Shown: positions 7,228 to 9,384 of the stretch, in pieces
How the letters are laid out: each line of letters opens with the position of its first letter
Numbering within the stretch: the first letter of the stretch is position 1
Assembly (NCBI GenBank): GCA_023255285.1
Contig: JALRIY010000081.1
Location: 1-9,384, forward strand
Reading direction: 5' to 3'
Source: Algoriphagus sp.
GTDB taxonomy: Bacteria; Bacteroidota; Bacteroidia; Cytophagales; Cyclobacteriaceae
Length of the DNA: 9,384 nt
Position numbers and translations under genes: made by a program
The notes under the pieces: generated by a model
What the model was told of the DNA's origin: nothing
What the model saw: only the letters and a program-made list of their open reading frames with translations
Databases searched by the model: none

Positions 7228-7274
7228 GAGGTAGGAGGATGATTAGAAGTAGGTTCTAGTCATCACCCTACTTT
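7228..7274 (+). other. Long imperfect RNA hairpin between sulP and the DUF2490 gene
   Basis: The inner stem ATGATTAGAA (7239-7248) pairs with TTCTAGTCAT (7254-7263) with one G-U wobble, closing a 5-base loop GTAGG. One more G-C pair (7238/7264) is followed by a 2x2 internal loop. An outer stem then pairs 7228-7235 with 7267-7274, including G-U pairs. About 19 pairs form in total. Only three T residues end the right arm and no T-run follows, so it is not a classical intrinsic terminator. It may be an attenuator, an mRNA 3'-end stabiliser for the upstream operon, or a processing site that sets lower expression of the downstream gene. Confidence 0.55.
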
Positions 7275-7300
7275 CATAGAACAAATCCAGCTCTAAAAAA

Positions 7301-8083
7301 ATGACTTGTAAACACTACCTCTTCGCGGTGAGCCTCTTTTTTTTCCTTGCTCCATCGCCTTCTTTTGGCCAAAATAATCGGCTAAATACCGCCAATCAAA
7401 TCGGTTGGTATGCGTATTCCGGAACCTTCAAATTGTCAGATAAATTTGGAATTCATTCTGAATATCAATTTCGAAGAACAGATGTAATTAAAGATTGGCA
7501 ACAAAGTTTGTTCCGTGTAGGATTGAATTATTCACTTCATCCCTCCGCCCAACTTCGGGTAGGATACGGCTGGATAGAGACTTTCCCGTACGGTGAGTTC
7601 CCTATCAATGGGTTTGGAAAACAATACACCGAGCACCGCATTTTCCAAATGATTCAGCTTGCTCAAAAGGTTGGTAAAGTGGATTTCTCGCATCGATTTA
7701 TGTTGGAGCAACGGTTTGTTGGGAAATACAGCGATGCCACAGCTGACCGGGAGACTAGTTTCCCTCTGCTACATCGGATGCGTTATTTAGTTCGCATGCA
7801 AATCCCCTTGAAAGGCAATGAAATAAAGGATAGGACCCCTTACTTGGCGATTTATGACGAAGTGTTTATTGGTTTTGGAAAAAATGTAAACCAAAATATT
7901 TTTGATCAAAATCGAATTGGGATTTTACTTGGTTACCGCTTCACAAATACTTTTAAACTAGATGGCGGCTACTTAAATCAAACTGCTCAATACGGAAGAT
8001 TGATACAAGGTAAGAATGCATTTCAATCCAATACTGGATTTATTATCAACGCACTCTTGAATTTTGATTTCACTAAAAAGTAG
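7301..8083 (+). CDS. DUF2490 family outer-membrane protein
   Basis: This 260-residue exported protein has a signal peptide (residues 1-23: basic start, hydrophobic FAVSLFFFLAP, cleavage probably after SFG, before Q24). The rest reads as alternating amphipathic strands with aromatic ends, as in an outer-membrane beta-barrel. Examples are FGIHSEYQFRRTD, LFRVGLNYSL, AQLRVGYGWIETFP and the closing NALLNFDF ending in an aromatic near the C-terminus. The conserved WQQSLFRVGLNY, YGWIETFPYGEFP and TEHRIFQ blocks fit DUF2490, a family of unknown function frequent in Bacteroidota. The ATG at 7301 follows a run of A residues (AAAAAA), a usual leader in this phylum. It lies 109 bases after sulP, past a stable hairpin, and ends at a strong terminator. 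It may therefore be the last, attenuated gene of the carbon-uptake operon. A pore or surface function is inference; no catalytic motif is seen. Confidence 0.9.
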   Translation: MTCKHYLFAVSLFFFLAPSPSFGQNNRLNTANQIGWYAYSGTFKLSDKFGIHSEYQFRRTDVIKDWQQSLFRVGLNYSLHPSAQLRVGYGWIETFPYGEFPINGFGKQYTEHRIFQMIQLAQKVGKVDFSHRFMLEQRFVGKYSDATADRETSFPLLHRMRYLVRMQIPLKGNEIKDRTPYLAIYDEVFIGFGKNVNQNIFDQNRIGILLGYRFTNTFKLDGGYLNQTAQYGRLIQGKNAFQSNTGFIINALLNFDFTKK

Positions 8084-8134
8084 GACGTGATATAGCTTCA
8101 TTAAGTGCAGTAAGCATTTTTAAAAAAAATGTAA

Positions 8135-8173
8135 AAAAGAAGGGGAGGGCTTGACTTTTTCTTCCCTTTTTTT
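8135..8173 (+). terminator. Intrinsic terminator after the DUF2490 gene
   Basis: AAGGGGAG (8140-8147) pairs with CTTCCCTT (8161-8168) with one G-U, around a 13-base loop, and the right arm runs into a stretch of seven T residues (8167-8173). A run of A residues before the left arm can extend the pairing with the T-run, so it may work in both directions. It lies 52 bases past the DUF2490 stop. A second A/T dyad (CATTTTT 8115-8121, AAAAATG 8125-8131) sits just before it. This marks the probable end of the transcription unit containing dabA, dabB and sulP. Confidence 0.7.
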
Positions 8174-8247
8174 GTTTCTCCTTTATTGGGATTCACATGC
8201 TCTTTTTTCCTTACTATGGGATTTAGTAGCCTGCCTCACATTTAGAA

Positions 8248-8281
8248 AATCTTAAGATTCCGCTAAGATTTAAGAAAGATT
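8248..8281 (+). promoter_or_regulatory. Three AAGATT direct repeats with 11-bp period, putative activator site
   Basis: AAGATT occurs at 8254-8259, 8265-8270 and 8276-8281, so each copy is exactly 11 bp from the next, about one helical turn. The first copy is also half of a perfect 12-base palindrome AATCTTAAGATT (8248-8259). A degenerate fourth copy (TTTAGAAA against TTAAGATT) may lie one period upstream at 8241-8248. The array ends 8 bases before the -7 box of the Rieske promoter, the position expected for an activator contacting RNA polymerase. Tandem repeats of 11 bp are the pattern bound by OmpR/PhoB-type response regulators; that assignment is inference. Confidence 0.42.
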
Positions 8282-8297
8282 GTCCAGTTTACATTTG
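8269..8297 (+). promoter_or_regulatory. Bacteroidota-type promoter for the Rieske/DUF5777 unit
   Basis: TACATTTG (8290-8297) matches the -7 consensus TAnnTTTG exactly. The -33 region (TTTA, 8269-8272) is a poor match and lies inside the AAGATT array, suggesting an activator-dependent promoter. A start near 8301-8304 leaves a leader of about 20 bases before the ATG at 8322. It also excludes an upstream TTG at 8280 as the translation start. Confidence 0.47.
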
Positions 8298-8321
8298 AAC
8301 TCAACTAAAATAAAAATACTG

Positions 8322-8768
8322 ATGAACGAAAAAATGAACCGAATGGAGTTTTTGAAAAGTCTAGGCTTAAAAGGAGCATCTCTTTTTGCTGTTTATTGTG
8401 CAGCGTCTGGTTTAAGCAGTTGTGTTAATGAAAGCATGGACCCTACTACGGATACAGGTGGAACAGGAAATGAATTGTTACTTGATTTAACTTCGGCTAC
8501 CTACTCTAAACTCAACACGGTTGGAAATTACGTAATCGTGAGTGGGATTGTGATTGCACGAGTAAGTGAATCTGCATTTGCAGCAGTCACTCAAGTGTGT
8601 TCTCACGAGGGGAAAAGACAAGTAGTTTACAACTCGGGTGAATTTTATTGTCCTGCGCATGGAGCAAGATTTGATGCCGCGGGTAAAGGTCTAAATTCAA
8701 ATGGGTCTAAAGGGTTAAAAAGTTACCCCACCCTTCTAGAAGGTACGCTACTAAAAGTGACGGTATGA
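8322..8768 (+). CDS. Rieske [2Fe-2S] domain lipoprotein
   Basis: This 148-residue protein (from the ATG at 8322) is an exported lipoprotein carrying one Rieske iron-sulfur domain. The N-terminus (MNRMEFLKSLG, then hydrophobic SLFAVYCAASG) ends in the lipobox LSSC with C34 as the lipidated residue. A Thr/Gly linker (about 38-48) precedes the Rieske fold. Cluster ligands are C93 and H95 in CSH and C110 and H113 in CPAH, with GARFD after the second box. The spacing C-x-H-x14-C-x2-H is slightly short, and the extra disulfide cysteines of bc1-type Rieske proteins are absent, pointing to a simple ferredoxin-like redox protein. ATG at 8334 (MNRMEF) is an equally plausible start. The stop overlaps the next gene's start (ATGA), so the two are translationally coupled. 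The redox partner is unknown; a role in periplasmic electron transfer is inferred. The annotation as an isolated Rieske protein is firm. Confidence 0.92.
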   Translation: MNEKMNRMEFLKSLGLKGASLFAVYCAASGLSSCVNESMDPTTDTGGTGNELLLDLTSATYSKLNTVGNYVIVSGIVIARVSESAFAAVTQVCSHEGKRQVVYNSGEFYCPAHGARFDAAGKGLNSNGSKGLKSYPTLLEGTLLKVTV

Positions 8769-9384
8769 TTGAGGTAAATACACAAAAAAATAGACTTTTT
8801 GGTCTTTTATTGAGCGTCTTTGTGCTTTTAGGCTCAAGTTTTTATAACTCAATGCAAGCGCAGGATGACTTGTTGAGTATGCTGGATGAAGAGCAAGCAA
8901 AAGAGCCAACCTTCACCCTAGCAACATTTAAGGCCTCTCGCTTAATTAATGGACAAACGATTGAAACTATTTCCAAAAATCATCTCAATTTTTGGATTTC
9001 CCATCGTTTTGGAGCTGTGAATTCAGGCTTTATTGCCAATTTCTTCGGACTTGATGAAGCTAAAATTCGTTTAGGGTTGGAGTATGGATTAACAGACAGG
9101 TGGTTGGTAGGAGCCGGTCGAAGTTCGCTTGAGAAAACCTACGACCTATACACTAAATACAAGGTGTTTCGTCAATCCAATAAATTTCCACTGACGGTGA
9201 CAGCTATGGCGGGCTGGGGAATTAATACCATGCCATCGGGTTATGTCATGGAATCTGGTTCAAGTATGAAGTTTGACAGCAACGTAGAGCGGTATTCTTA
9301 TTGGAATCAGGTGTTGATTGCCCGAAAAGTAAATGAGAAACTTTCCTTGCAACTGATGCCTACTTTTATTCATGTCAACAAAGT
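8765..9384 (+). CDS. DUF5777 family outer-membrane beta-barrel protein, 3' end beyond window
   Basis: I translated this reading frame through the window edge: 206 codons are present and the C-terminus is missing. An N-terminal signal peptide (basic to residue 10, hydrophobic LFGLLLSVFVLLGSSF, cleavage probably after MQA, before Q33) is followed by an acidic stretch (34-48). The barrel-like region then begins with TFKASRLINGQTIETISKNH, a block I associate with DUF5777. Further marks are LNFWISHRFG, IRLGLEYGLTDRWLVGAGRS and TYDLYTKYKVFRQS, all amphipathic strands typical of an outer-membrane barrel. The start ATG lies inside the Rieske stop (ATGA, 4-base overlap), so the two proteins are probably made together. 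The function of the family is not known to me. With a redox lipoprotein as its partner, an outer-membrane role in electron transfer or in export of a cofactor protein is possible but unproven. Confidence 0.9.
   Translation, partial: MIEVNTQKNRLFGLLLSVFVLLGSSFYNSMQAQDDLLSMLDEEQAKEPTFTLATFKASRLINGQTIETISKNHLNFWISHRFGAVNSGFIANFFGLDEAKIRLGLEYGLTDRWLVGAGRSSLEKTYDLYTKYKVFRQSNKFPLTVTAMAGWGINTMPSGYVMESGSSMKFDSNVERYSYWNQVLIARKVNEKLSLQLMPTFIHVNK

Noticed and set aside
8280..8321. A TTG start giving 14 extra residues to the Rieske protein
   Set aside because: It overlaps the AAGATT repeats and the -7 promoter box, and would put polar residues ahead of a normal lipoprotein signal peptide beginning at 8322 or 8334.
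8322..8768. Rieske subunit of a cytochrome bc1 or alternative complex III
   Set aside because: There is no cytochrome b or c1 gene beside it, it has a lipobox instead of a membrane anchor, and it lacks the extra disulfide cysteines.
1..9384. CRISPR arrays, tRNA/rRNA genes, insertion sequences or phage genes
   Set aside because: I saw no regularly spaced repeats of CRISPR size, no tRNA-like cloverleaf, and no transposase, integrase or terminal inverted repeats.

Overview
The window looks like a piece of a Bacteroidota chromosome, most likely from the Cytophagales (Algoriphagus/Cyclobacteriaceae-like). The evidence is A/T-rich DNA of moderate GC, promoter-like boxes of the Bacteroidota type (TTTG ... 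TAnnTTTG), A-rich rather than Shine-Dalgarno leaders, and outer-membrane proteins of families typical of this phylum (DUF2490, DUF5777). The genus is inferred, not shown.

Layout. A divergent minus-strand DJ-1/PfpI family gene runs off the left edge (1-439). After a 269-base intergenic region with a nested inverted repeat and a good promoter match, a plus-strand block begins with a small unrecognised acidic, probably exported protein (709-1083). It continues with dabA (1175-3670) and dabB (3670-5553), which overlap by one base, and a SulP anion transporter (5602-7191). No terminator is visible between the promoter near 660-689 and the end of sulP. A 47-base imperfect hairpin (7228-7274) then precedes a DUF2490 outer-membrane protein gene (7301-8083), which ends in an intrinsic terminator (8135-8173). 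A second transcription unit follows. It has three AAGATT repeats spaced exactly 11 bp, a TACATTTG promoter box, a Rieske [2Fe-2S] lipoprotein gene (8322-8768), and a DUF5777 beta-barrel gene joined by an ATGA overlap and cut by the right edge (8765-9384).

How the genes work together. DabA (carbonic-anhydrase-like zinc protein) and DabB (antiporter-like membrane subunit) form the DAB energy-coupled inorganic carbon accumulation complex. The adjacent SulP protein is a plausible bicarbonate importer, so the central block reads as an inorganic-carbon supply operon. No carbon-fixation gene is visible, so in this organism it probably feeds biosynthetic carboxylases, for example at low CO2; that is inference. 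The small protein upstream of dabA and the DUF2490 protein downstream of sulP are candidate unstudied partners. The Rieske/DUF5777 pair is a separate envelope module of unknown function, possibly electron transfer.
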